From Aquimarina sp. Aq78 (GTDB taxonomy: Bacteria > Bacteroidota > Bacteroidia > Flavobacteriales > Flavobacteriaceae): 64,000 nt of DNA. The stretch spans positions 1 through 64,000 of the forward strand of contig NZ_OMKA01000002.1 in assembly GCF_900299525.1 (NCBI RefSeq). Reading direction: 5' to 3'. Numbering within the stretch: position 1 is the first letter of the stretch; every line of letters starts with the position of its first letter. Shown one piece after another: positions 7,992 to 16,051 of the stretch. The position numbers were made by a program, and so were the translations under genes. Below the pieces are notes generated by a model. That model did not search any database, was not told where the DNA came from, and saw nothing but the letters and a program-made list of their open reading frames with translations.

Positions 7992-9128
7992 CTATTCACT
8001 AAATAAAGTTAAAGTCATTGTTTGATTATGTAGCTCGCAGTTTGAATTTTTTCCTTCAAAAGGGGATAGTTCGCCATATGAATAAAATCCAGCTACGGTA
8101 GCTTGAGCACCAATAGAGTCTATAACTTCTTCTACCTCTTCTTCAACACGTTGATCCATGACTAATTTTCTACCGATACAGCTAACCAATAATGCTAGTT
8201 CGGGTTTATGCTTTCTGTCTCTCATTCCTATTTCTGCTGCTTGCAATGCTCCATCTACAATATTATCAATATGTCCCATCATTAATTGAACGACGGCTCC
8301 TTCTGGTACATCTCCTGCCAGTGTCATCGTATTGGTTTTCTCATCGATGGATAGAATTGTTCTTACAATAGGTTCTTCTTTATCTTTGGATTTAACACTA
8401 AGTGGATATAATAATGCAGATTGAGGAAGTTCTGCAGCTTTATCTCCCAAATATTTTTTGTATAAATCCAGGGCAGGTTGGTTATCTAATTCATACAGTA
8501 CATTATGATCAGATTTTGTAATTATTCGTTCTGGTCCAAAAGCAGTCCATCCTCCATATTGGGCATAACTAATCTCTAAAGATTCACCATAAAAGGCAAT
8601 TAATATAACTTCTCCTTCTTTAGGGTTTTCATTATAACCCGATATTGTTTTTTCAAATCTCGAATCATCCCCACAGAGTCCACCCGTTATAGCAACATCA
8701 TCGATCATTGTTTCGAGGCCTTCAATTAACGCCGAACCGTTTACAAAACTTCCTTCAGAAATAATGAAAACATGTTTTAAACCTTCTTTTGGTACTTTTT
8801 GAATCAGTTTATTTCCTAGTTGTACTGCATCCTTATTATTGTCGATACTATTTTCGCGAAATATAACATAGGTACTTTTTTCAAATTCTATGGCAGTTAG
8901 TGCTATCGAATCATCAAGAACTTTACTCCCAATAATTTCACCGGCAGTAGAGCCGATAACAATTTCTCCATCTGGGAATAGTTTTTTTACGTCATTATAA
9001 ACTTCGGGGTCTTCTAGTTCATATCGATTTCCGAAAACCAACACTAAAGGGTTTTTTAGTTTTTTTTCTGTTGTTACAACAGCAGTCCATTCTTGATTTT
9101 TTCTCTTTTCAAATTGTTCAAATCTCAT
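7992..9128 (-). CDS. FIST-domain sensor protein (NosP-like)
   Basis: 378 cytoplasmic residues. FIST_N (about 25-225) contains LVFGNRYELEDPEVY and VIGSTAGEI. FIST_C (about 225-365) contains ALDLYKKYLG, PEGAVVQLMMG, ALLVSCIGRKLVMDQR and the typical GFYSYGELSP. FIST proteins are soluble sensors, and some members, called NosP, bind heme and sense nitric oxide while controlling an adjacent kinase. The gene lies between the two kinase genes and overlaps or abuts both. Heme binding is not proven by sequence; alternative ligands such as small metabolites have been proposed for other FIST proteins. The neighbouring H-NOX gene supports the NO reading. Confidence 0.85.
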   Translation of the reverse strand: MRFEQFEKRKNQEWTAVVTTEKKLKNPLVLVFGNRYELEDPEVYNDVKKLFPDGEIVIGSTAGEIIGSKVLDDSIALTAIEFEKSTYVIFRENSIDNNKDAVQLGNKLIQKVPKEGLKHVFIISEGSFVNGSALIEGLETMIDDVAITGGLCGDDSRFEKTISGYNENPKEGEVILIAFYGESLEISYAQYGGWTAFGPERIITKSDHNVLYELDNQPALDLYKKYLGDKAAELPQSALLYPLSVKSKDKEEPIVRTILSIDEKTNTMTLAGDVPEGAVVQLMMGHIDNIVDGALQAAEIGMRDRKHKPELALLVSCIGRKLVMDQRVEEEVEEVIDSIGAQATVAGFYSYGELSPFEGKNSNCELHNQTMTLTLFSE

Positions 9129-9133
9129 ATGTC

Positions 9134-10729
9134 CTATTTTTTTAGTGTGAAATAAAAAGTTGTACCCATACCTAATTCACTTTCTAGCCATATATCACCT
9201 TCATACAGGTCTATTATTTTTTTAACAATGGCGAGCCCTATTCCCGAAGAATTTTCATTGTCTCCCACAGATTGAAACATCTTAAATATTTTGTCATGAT
9301 GTTCTTTTTTTATGCCGATACCATTATCTATAATTTTAAAGAGGTAATGGGTCTTTTTATCTTCATAATCGATATCTATTTTTCCTATTTCTTTATCTGT
9401 ATAAATTACCGCATTACCAATTAGGTTCTGAAAAAGCTGTTGAATTCTGGTAATATCACCATTGATTACAGGTAGTTTATTTTTAATAGAAATTTGCATA
9501 TGATCAGGAATCAGAATGATGTTTTTTATATCATCTATAAGTATATTAAGATCTATTTCTTTGGTTTGTAGATTTTCTTTATTACTTACACTAGAATAAC
9601 TAAGGATATTATTGATGAGAGTTTCCATTTTTTCCAGTGTATTTTCGATCATAGTAAAATGGTGTACCCCGGTTTTATCCAGTGTATCAACATGATCTTC
9701 CTTAATCCAGTTTACAAGAGCATTAATACTTCTCAAAGGTGATTTTAGGTCATGAGAAACGATATGCGCATAATCTTTAAGTTCCTGATTTGTTTTCTCC
9801 AGGTTTTTTACTAATTGATCCCTTTGTTTTTCTACCTTTAATTGTTCTGTTATATCTTCAATAAATGCAACCTGGTATTTAATGTTTCCATCATGATCTC
9901 GTACTGCTGCAATATTGGTTTTGGCCCAAAATGAAGAGCCATTGTGTTTTACATATCTTTTGTTTACAGAAAAGCTATCGATGATTCCTGTATTCATCTT
10001 TTCTAAATTTTCTGCTACAGCCTCATATTCATCTTTCATAGAAATATCTTTAACTTCTTTTTTCAGGAGTTCTTCTGCGGTATAGCCTAATAGGTTTTGA
10101 AATGCCTTATTGGTTTGAACTATTGTACCAAATTGAGCAAGTACAATTCCTAAAGACGAGTTTTCGACAATAACAGATAATTGTTTTTTCTGTTCTTCGA
10201 ATATTTGTTTCTGCTTAAGTTCTTCGGTAATATCGGTTACAATACCCTGTGCCCCGATAGGAGTCTTGTTTTTATCAAAAATAAGACTGGCATTAATATG
10301 AACGGTACGTATTCCATTTTCTTTTGTATATACCCGGGCCTGGTAATCAGAAAAAGAACCTTTGGTAACCAATTCCTGAAAAGAGGTCATGGCATATTTA
10401 TAATCTTCTTTATAAATAAGTTTTACGACATTTAGTTTTTCTTCGGCGATATCATATCCAAATAAATTTCTAGCGGCATAGTTCATCTCCAGGACATTGC
10501 CAAAAATATCCATTCTAACGTAGGCATCAAGTAAATTATCGAATACACCCTGTAATTCGGATTCCTTTGTACCTACCTGTTCTTCTAATTTTTCGTTGGT
10601 ATCCTTTAATTCCTGAGTAATGAGATAAAGTTCTCGAGATTTATCTTCAAGAATTTTTTCTGCTTGTTTTCGAGCTAATTTCTCTCTTTGTATAGCTCTT
10701 TTTAGTATTTCTATATCATCATTACTCAT
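9134..10729 (-). CDS. PAS-domain histidine kinase coupled to H-NOX
   Basis: 531 residues, soluble. An N-terminal coiled coil (1-60) is followed by PAS 1 (about 60-170, with the PAC-like end GAQGIVTDITEE) and PAS 2 (about 183-295, YQVAFIEDITEQ). HisKA follows with YAHIVSHDLKSPLRSI (H326). The HATPase domain has LIGNAVIY, DNGIGI and GIGLAIV. The start overlaps the end of the H-NOX gene by 8 bp, typical of H-NOX/kinase pairs in which NO-bound H-NOX controls kinase autophosphorylation. The two PAS domains could add a second input. It is closely related to the kinase encoded at 6935. Confidence 0.92.
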   Translation of the reverse strand: MSNDDIEILKRAIQREKLARKQAEKILEDKSRELYLITQELKDTNEKLEEQVGTKESELQGVFDNLLDAYVRMDIFGNVLEMNYAARNLFGYDIAEEKLNVVKLIYKEDYKYAMTSFQELVTKGSFSDYQARVYTKENGIRTVHINASLIFDKNKTPIGAQGIVTDITEELKQKQIFEEQKKQLSVIVENSSLGIVLAQFGTIVQTNKAFQNLLGYTAEELLKKEVKDISMKDEYEAVAENLEKMNTGIIDSFSVNKRYVKHNGSSFWAKTNIAAVRDHDGNIKYQVAFIEDITEQLKVEKQRDQLVKNLEKTNQELKDYAHIVSHDLKSPLRSINALVNWIKEDHVDTLDKTGVHHFTMIENTLEKMETLINNILSYSSVSNKENLQTKEIDLNILIDDIKNIILIPDHMQISIKNKLPVINGDITRIQQLFQNLIGNAVIYTDKEIGKIDIDYEDKKTHYLFKIIDNGIGIKKEHHDKIFKMFQSVGDNENSSGIGLAIVKKIIDLYEGDIWLESELGMGTTFYFTLKK

Positions 10730-11267
10730 TTGTTTTCACGATACTAAATTTTACTTCCGTTCCATCTGATGTGAGTTTTTCTAGAGTGATTGTTGCGGTA
10801 GCATCAAAATGCTCAAAAGTTTTGCGCATTAGTCCAAGCCCAAAGCTGTACATGGCTCTACTGGATTTATAAATCATAACCAGTTTAGAGGCTGTTTTTT
10901 CTTGTATTTCAAAAGTGGGTAGTTCTGCATCAGGGTATATTTTTCGAACTTCGACATGAATATGGTTTTCGATAGAAGATAGCATTTCTATAGGATCATT
11001 GTATTTATCGATTAAATCAGGGTAGCTACTGGCTAAGACAGAAAAAAAATGTTCGGCATATGTAAGAAGAAGGTCATCGATACTTAGTTTTGTATGCTCG
11101 CTAAGATGCTTTAACAATCCCAGCATTTCAGAAAAATCATAGGTACCTATAGCAGTATATGCTCCTTGCGATGGTAGATTAGACTGTTGGATAATTTTGT
11201 CAACTACTGCTAACCCGAATTTATCTTCGACTAATTCTAAAAATTCTGTAAATACTATTCCTTTCAT
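10722..11267 (-). CDS. hnoX: H-NOX heme nitric-oxide/oxygen-binding sensor
   Basis: 181 residues, the usual length of a stand-alone H-NOX domain. The start MKGIVFTEFLELVE is typical. The probable proximal heme ligand is H104 in HIHVEVRKIYPDAELP: like the heme histidine of guanylate cyclase it precedes YP by seven residues. The heme-propionate motif YxSxR is present as Y133-x-S135-x-R137 (YKSSR). I see no clear distal tyrosine that would favour oxygen, so NO selectivity is likely. It is the first gene of the six-gene operon, overlapping the PAS kinase gene. In bacteria such pairs control biofilm or motility decisions in response to NO. Confidence 0.95.
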   Translation of the reverse strand: MKGIVFTEFLELVEDKFGLAVVDKIIQQSNLPSQGAYTAIGTYDFSEMLGLLKHLSEHTKLSIDDLLLTYAEHFFSVLASSYPDLIDKYNDPIEMLSSIENHIHVEVRKIYPDAELPTFEIQEKTASKLVMIYKSSRAMYSFGLGLMRKTFEHFDATATITLEKLTSDGTEVKFSIVKTNE

Positions 11268-11304
11268 TCTTTTAAAAACTTTTTGGTTAGACGCTTTTAT
11301 ACCT

Positions 11305-11312
11305 CAAAAATA
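11305..11312 (-). promoter_or_regulatory. Possible -7 promoter element of the NO-sensing operon
   Basis: On the minus strand the bases read TATTTTTG, matching the Bacteroidota -7 consensus TAnnTTTG, about 37 bases upstream of the H-NOX start codon. The -33 region is weak (TTCG rather than TTTG at the right spacing). This is the only good match in the intergenic region. Confidence 0.35.
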
Positions 11313-11527
11313 CTGTTATATCGTAGTTTCGAATGATTGTGTGTGATTTTAAAAGAAAACGATATAGGGGTAGTCCTCAGTGTTTTGAATTAAATTAATT
11401 TAACTCAAACCGATGTTTTCTTTTGGGGTATAAAAACAGATAAGAACTCCTATAATGACAATATATTTACATTAAAAAGAAATTTATTTCATGTCTATAT
11501 TATTTCTGAAGTTAATAAAGATAACCG

Positions 11528-11935
11528 TTATACTTTTAAAAGCTCATTAACACTCCAGTATTCAATTAAACATTTTATTTTGTGCGTGTATTCTTCATAC
11601 TTTAATGGTTTAACAATATAACCAGCGGCTCCAATTTTGTAAGCCTCTTTTAGATCTTGATGATTATTAGATGTACTTAGAATGATCACCGGTATGTATT
11701 GTAATGTTGCATTTGACTTTAGCTCCTTTAAAAATTCTAAACCATTCATTTTAGGCATATTTAGATCAAGAAAGATAATATCTGGTTGTTGCTCCTTTTG
11801 AGCTAAAATATCTAAAGCTTCTTCACCATTTTTGGCTTCCACAATTTTATGTGGATAGTTATTTTTATCCAAAACTCTAGCAAATTTTAGCCGTTCTATT
11901 TCATCATCATCTATTAATAAAAAAGTCAAACTCAT
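11528..11935 (-). CDS. Single-domain response regulator (Rcp1/CheY-like receiver)
   Basis: 135 residues, receiver only. It has the acidic pocket LIDDDEIE, the phospho-acceptor D57 in IIFLDLNMPKMNGLEFL, the STS switch region and the lysine in YIVKPLKYEEY. The long form with the extra helix-rich insertions is typical of Rcp1-like receivers that partner soluble kinases. No output domain is present, so it probably acts by protein contact or as the middle receiver of a phosphorelay. It lies 260 bp upstream of the H-NOX operon on the same strand, so it may feed the HPt protein there. A LytTR-like repeat group lies 113 bp upstream of its start. Confidence 0.9.
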   Translation of the reverse strand: MSLTFLLIDDDEIERLKFARVLDKNNYPHKIVEAKNGEEALDILAQKEQQPDIIFLDLNMPKMNGLEFLKELKSNATLQYIPVIILSTSNNHQDLKEAYKIGAAGYIVKPLKYEEYTHKIKCLIEYWSVNELLKV

Positions 11936-12024
11936 TATTTCAGTGTTTTAAGTTAGGTTAAAAATTGTTCTTTAACAACACTAAAGGTCTCCTTTTTAGG
12001 GATAATTTTATTATTTCTTTCGTT

Positions 12025-12073
12025 GAAATGTATTTTTAGTGTAGACGAATGGTAATTTTTTGTAGATAAATGG
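12025..12073 (-). promoter_or_regulatory. LytTR-like direct repeats, three units with 21-bp period
   Basis: ATG-centred cores fall at 12028, 12049 and 12070, exactly 21 bp apart. On the minus strand the half sites read CCATTTAT, ACCATTCGT and ACATTTC, each except the last followed by CTACA. The 26 bp at 12048-12073 match 22 of 26 positions of the element at 5667-5692. The group lies between the divergent starts at 11935 (receiver) and 12225 (desaturase-like), so either gene could be the target. Orientation agrees with the receiver gene. Confidence 0.45.
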
Positions 12074-12224
12074 AGGATAGAAAAAATAACAAAATTAGAG
12101 TGTAAAAATGTGAATTTTGTAAGGAAAAGTAGTACTCTGGATAGGTTCATTGATCACTTCTGAAAATATAGTTGTATCATTACAAAACAATTAAAAAAAT
12201 TAACCTTTCATTTTATTATAAACA

Positions 12225-13964
12225 ATGCGAGACAACTCTCAAGAAACATCAGATCTAAAATTGAAGAATGAAAATGAAATAGATACAATTATTATTGGTT
12301 CTGGAGTAGGAGGACTTGCTTCTGCTATTTGTCTTGCTCGAAGTGGTCAACGTGTATTAGTTCTCGAACAGCATGATGTGCCGGGTGGATGGTGTCATAG
12401 TTTTTATCTAAATGGGTATCGTTTTACACCAGGAGTACATTATGTGGGGTTATTAGATAAAGGGCAATCTACAAGCGAGCTTTATGAAGGACTGGGGATT
12501 GCAAATGATCTGGCTTTTTTTAGAATGAATACACAAGCATACGAACATTGCTGGATTGGTGATGAACGTTTTGATTTTCCTGCTAATTTTGATGAATTAT
12601 GTGACTCATTATCACAACGTTTTCCTGAAGAAAAGAAGAATATTAAAAAATACCTCACTATGGTTCGTACAGTGAGTAGACAAATACAGTTAATCCCTAA
12701 AATAAAAGGTTTTTGGGATCATGTTACTATTCCTTTTCGAACAAAATACATGGGGAAATATGCATTGTTTAGCTTAAAAAAGGTGATCGGTTGGTATCTC
12801 AAAAACCCATTACTCAAAACGATACTCAATATACAATATGGTGATCATGGATTACCACCGGGTAAGGCAAGTTTTCCGCTGCATTGTGCAGTAATGGATC
12901 ATTATTTTGATGGTGGTTTTTATCCCATGGGTGGTGGCGGAGCTATAGTAAAGGCAATGACTAATGCAATCAAAAAACATGGTAGTGAAGTACGTACTGG
13001 TCAAAGTGTAAAACGTATTTTATTAGAAGGAGAAAAGAAAAAACGAGCTATTGGAGTCGAACTCGAAAACGGAGAGAAAATTCTTGCCAAAAGGGTAATC
13101 TCTAACGCAGATCCGGGGAAAACCTATTTAGATATGGTAGGTCGTGATAATATAAGCCGTAAATTATTAAAGAAACTTAATAAAACAAAATATTCGTGTA
13201 CATCACTTATGCTGTTTTTGACAGTGGATATGGATCTTCGAAAAGCAGGATTGGATTCTGGTAATATTTGGATGATGCCCAAAAATGCAGATATGGACGA
13301 GCAGTTTGCAGAAATGCAAAGAATTGATATTGAAGAAGGGGATGAGTTTGCTGGTCTTTTTATAAGTTGTACAACTCTTAAAGATCCAATAAGTTATGAT
13401 GGTCGATATCATACTATGGAAGTAATTACTTATATTAATTATAAGGCTTTTGAAAGGTTTGAGAATGAGGATAAAGAACGCTCTCCAGAATATCTGCAAT
13501 TCAAAGAAAAATTGACTCAAAAGTTTGTGAATAGTCTGGAAAAAGTAGTCCCCAGGATTAGTGATCATATTGTACAAAAAGAATTAGGAACCCCGATTAC
13601 CAATGAGTATTATATAAATTCTACCGATGGTTGTGTATATGGTACCGAAAAAAGTTTACGCCATATTGGTCCTTTAGCATATAAACCAAAAAGTGAGATC
13701 GAAAATTTATACCTCTGTGGTGCTAGTATTGCATCTCATGGTGTGGCAGGAGCAAGTTATTCTGGAGTTCAGACGGCTGCACTAATTCTCAAATGTAGAC
13801 AAGATGATCTTATTCAGCCAGATGTGGATCTAAATCAGGATGTTCGTATTTATGATGCCGAAGATCCTTCTGATTATCCAGACTGGATGTTACGTAAAAT
13901 AGAAGTAAAAAAGTCACGTTTGGCTACCGATGATAATAGATTTTCTTCTGTTAAAGAAAAATAA
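12225..13964 (+). CDS. FAD-dependent desaturase/isomerase of the phytoene desaturase (CrtI/CrtISO/RetSat) family
   Basis: 579 residues. The N-terminal dinucleotide-binding motif IIIGSGVGGLASAICLARSGQRVLV is followed by the E of VLEQHDVPGG. The C-terminal FAD motif is NLYLCGASIASHGVAGASYSG. The length and overall pattern resemble retinol saturase/carotenoid isomerase-like members more than bacterial CrtI. It stands alone, with a terminator just downstream. The cluster enzyme at 19067 is a paralogue of the same superfamily. Substrate is unknown: a carotenoid, or a polyene pigment given the nearby cluster. No signal peptide. Confidence 0.85.
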   Translation: MRDNSQETSDLKLKNENEIDTIIIGSGVGGLASAICLARSGQRVLVLEQHDVPGGWCHSFYLNGYRFTPGVHYVGLLDKGQSTSELYEGLGIANDLAFFRMNTQAYEHCWIGDERFDFPANFDELCDSLSQRFPEEKKNIKKYLTMVRTVSRQIQLIPKIKGFWDHVTIPFRTKYMGKYALFSLKKVIGWYLKNPLLKTILNIQYGDHGLPPGKASFPLHCAVMDHYFDGGFYPMGGGGAIVKAMTNAIKKHGSEVRTGQSVKRILLEGEKKKRAIGVELENGEKILAKRVISNADPGKTYLDMVGRDNISRKLLKKLNKTKYSCTSLMLFLTVDMDLRKAGLDSGNIWMMPKNADMDEQFAEMQRIDIEEGDEFAGLFISCTTLKDPISYDGRYHTMEVITYINYKAFERFENEDKERSPEYLQFKEKLTQKFVNSLEKVVPRISDHIVQKELGTPITNEYYINSTDGCVYGTEKSLRHIGPLAYKPKSEIENLYLCGASIASHGVAGASYSGVQTAALILKCRQDDLIQPDVDLNQDVRIYDAEDPSDYPDWMLRKIEVKKSRLATDDNRFSSVKEK

Positions 13965-13983
13965 TTTCTATTTGATATATTAA

Positions 13984-14026
13984 AACGTTATCCTATTAGA
14001 TTATAAAACCTAATTGGGATAACGTT
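13984..14026. terminator. Bidirectional terminator between convergent genes
   Basis: The arms AACGTTATCCTATTAG (13984-13999) and CTAATTGGGATAACGTT (14010-14026) pair with one bulge, and a T-rich stretch follows on the plus strand. It lies between two convergent stop codons and can serve both genes. Confidence 0.75.
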
Positions 14027-14043
14027 AATACTTTCTTTATTTT

Positions 14044-15864
14044 TTACTCTTTGTTATAAGGGATATAATTCTCCCAATGCCATGGTGTATACGTATCTGC
14101 AATCGATACTTCTAATAGTTCTTTAAAGATACTTTCTCCATTATCACTATTGGTCATTATCATAATACCCTTTTGTGCTTCTGGAAATATAATTGAATAA
14201 TGCTGAAATCCATTGCCATGACATTCTTTAAATGCTCCAAAACCATAAGGAGTTTTCAAAATGCCCCAACCTAACCCATAACTTAATTCAATGGAATCAT
14301 TTTGTGTAGAATCTTTAAAAGCAAGTGGTCCAAATTGTTTGATAGAACGAATTCTAAACTGTGGTTTAAACAGTTCTTTCCAAGATTCTATCGTGATAAT
14401 TTTTTGTTGTAATACAGCTTTAAGAAACTTCGAATAATCTTCTGGCGTAGTTTCTAATGTACTACCTCCTCTTGGCTCATTATCTATATCTTTTTTAAAA
14501 CGCTCACTTGTGATAGTATGACCGTATGCAAAGTTATCTTCAAATGATGATGACCATTGGTAACTGGAGTGACTCATGTTTAATGGTTTGAAAATTAACT
14601 CCTGCGCTAATTCCTCCAGATTTTTTCCCAGTATTTTTTCTAATACGACCTGCAGATAAATAAATCCTTCTCCAGAATAACTATACCTGCTTCCTGGTTC
14701 ACGGTTTACACGCAGTTGATAATCCGATTCCATCCATCGGGAATTAGCAAAGCCAGTAGTGTGAGTCAAACACATACGAGCCGTTATTTTATGATATAGA
14801 CTATCGTTTTTTAAGGCAGAAAAATCATCATGCCAACGTGTAAGTGGTTTGTACTCGTGTATTTTTTTAGGTAAATAAGACTCTAAAGCTGTGTCGAGAT
14901 CAATAACGCCATCTTCTACTAATTTCATTACCAGTACTCCAAAAACTGCTTTACTAAAAGAACCTCCGTAAATATTAGTAGAATCATTTAGAGTCAATTT
15001 TTTATCATAATCTTTATACCCAAAAGTCTTCTGATATGTAACCTTATTATCATTAAAAATAGTAACTGCAATCCCAGGGACATTTGCATTTTTGATGAGT
15101 CTATTAATTTTAGTTGTTAATGAATCTTTAGTTATTTTGGTTCCATCCAGACGTACAATATTTTGTGCTTTCGCTTGAGTGCAACTTGTGAACCACATAG
15201 TGCTTGTCAATAGTAATACTATCATTTTTTTGGATATAGTTTTTTTAGTACTGCTCAGAAACGGAAATGATAATGGATAATAGCATTTTTGCGAATTAAC
15301 AACTCTTACTATATTAAATAACATACAAATTATACTAAATGGGATTATAGATATAAACAAGAAAAAACCCCATTTTTCAACAGTTACAAGAGCTACTAAT
15401 GAAAGTATGTATACTATGCTCATCGTTATTTGAAAATTAATAATTTTTATACCATGGCGTTGGTATAGCTCATTATCTTCTCTCTTATGAATCCAAATAA
15501 ATAAAGGGAAAAGTATATTTGCCAGTGGTATTATAAAACCTAAAAACGGAGTACTATGTAATAAGATAAGCCATTTTTTCTGTATTGTTTCCTCCTTTGG
15601 ATTTTCTAATATCAATAAATCATTCACCTCAATGTCTAATGCAGTAGCTAACAATTTTACGGTTTGAAGATGTGGAGTTACATCTCCTTTTTCTATACGC
15701 TGGATGGTACGAATTGTAACTTGTGTTTTTTCTGATAATTCTTCTTGAGTATACCCTTTTAATTTTCGTTGATACACTAAGTTTTTTGCAATTGATTGGG
15801 TTTCCATAATTATATTTTTGTTTGATACAAAGCTATGGAGAGCTCCTTGTTTTTGTAACGACAT
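14044..15864 (-). CDS. Fusion of XRE-type HTH regulator, DUF4870-like membrane domain and class C beta-lactamase-like serine hydrolase
   Basis: 606 residues from the first ATG; the ATG at 15807 (METQSIAKNL) fits the family better. Domains: HTH_3/XRE (about 25-80, GYTQEELSEKTQVTIRTIQRIEKG), three membrane helices of DUF4870 type (about 100-190), then KKMIVLLLTSTMWFTSC, which looks like a complete lipoprotein signal with lipobox Cys 228. The rest is a serine beta-lactamase/penicillin-binding-like domain with SxxK (S302-F-S-K305), YSG in place of YxN, and a late HGNG motif. HTH-DUF4870 proteins normally stop near residue 205, so this looks like two genes joined by loss of a stop. An internal ATG at 15225 could still start the hydrolase alone. 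It could act as a membrane-bound regulator that senses through the hydrolase domain. Confidence 0.85.
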   Translation of the reverse strand: MSLQKQGALHSFVSNKNIIMETQSIAKNLVYQRKLKGYTQEELSEKTQVTIRTIQRIEKGDVTPHLQTVKLLATALDIEVNDLLILENPKEETIQKKWLILLHSTPFLGFIIPLANILFPLFIWIHKREDNELYQRHGIKIINFQITMSIVYILSLVALVTVEKWGFFLFISIIPFSIICMLFNIVRVVNSQKCYYPLSFPFLSSTKKTISKKMIVLLLTSTMWFTSCTQAKAQNIVRLDGTKITKDSLTTKINRLIKNANVPGIAVTIFNDNKVTYQKTFGYKDYDKKLTLNDSTNIYGGSFSKAVFGVLVMKLVEDGVIDLDTALESYLPKKIHEYKPLTRWHDDFSALKNDSLYHKITARMCLTHTTGFANSRWMESDYQLRVNREPGSRYSYSGEGFIYLQVVLEKILGKNLEELAQELIFKPLNMSHSSYQWSSSFEDNFAYGHTITSERFKKDIDNEPRGGSTLETTPEDYSKFLKAVLQQKIITIESWKELFKPQFRIRSIKQFGPLAFKDSTQNDSIELSYGLGWGILKTPYGFGAFKECHGNGFQHYSIIFPEAQKGIMIMTNSDNGESIFKELLEVSIADTYTPWHWENYIPYNKE

Positions 15865-16051
15865 TTAGATGTCACCTATCTGTCATTTTTATAAGGAATC
15901 AAAACACAACGCTTAACTACATAATTATGATTTCATACAGAGTATGTGTAGCCATTACCATTACGAGTATCTTTTTGTTTACCGAAGGTAACTAAAATCA
16001 ATCTAGAGATTGCAAAGTTTTATATGAGTACTGCTTAAATCAGAAAAGGGA

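Noticed and set aside
11953..12150. 65-residue frame on the minus strand upstream of the receiver gene
   Set aside because: Composition is not protein-like, and the frame covers the LytTR-like repeats and the intergenic promoter region. I treat it as noncoding.
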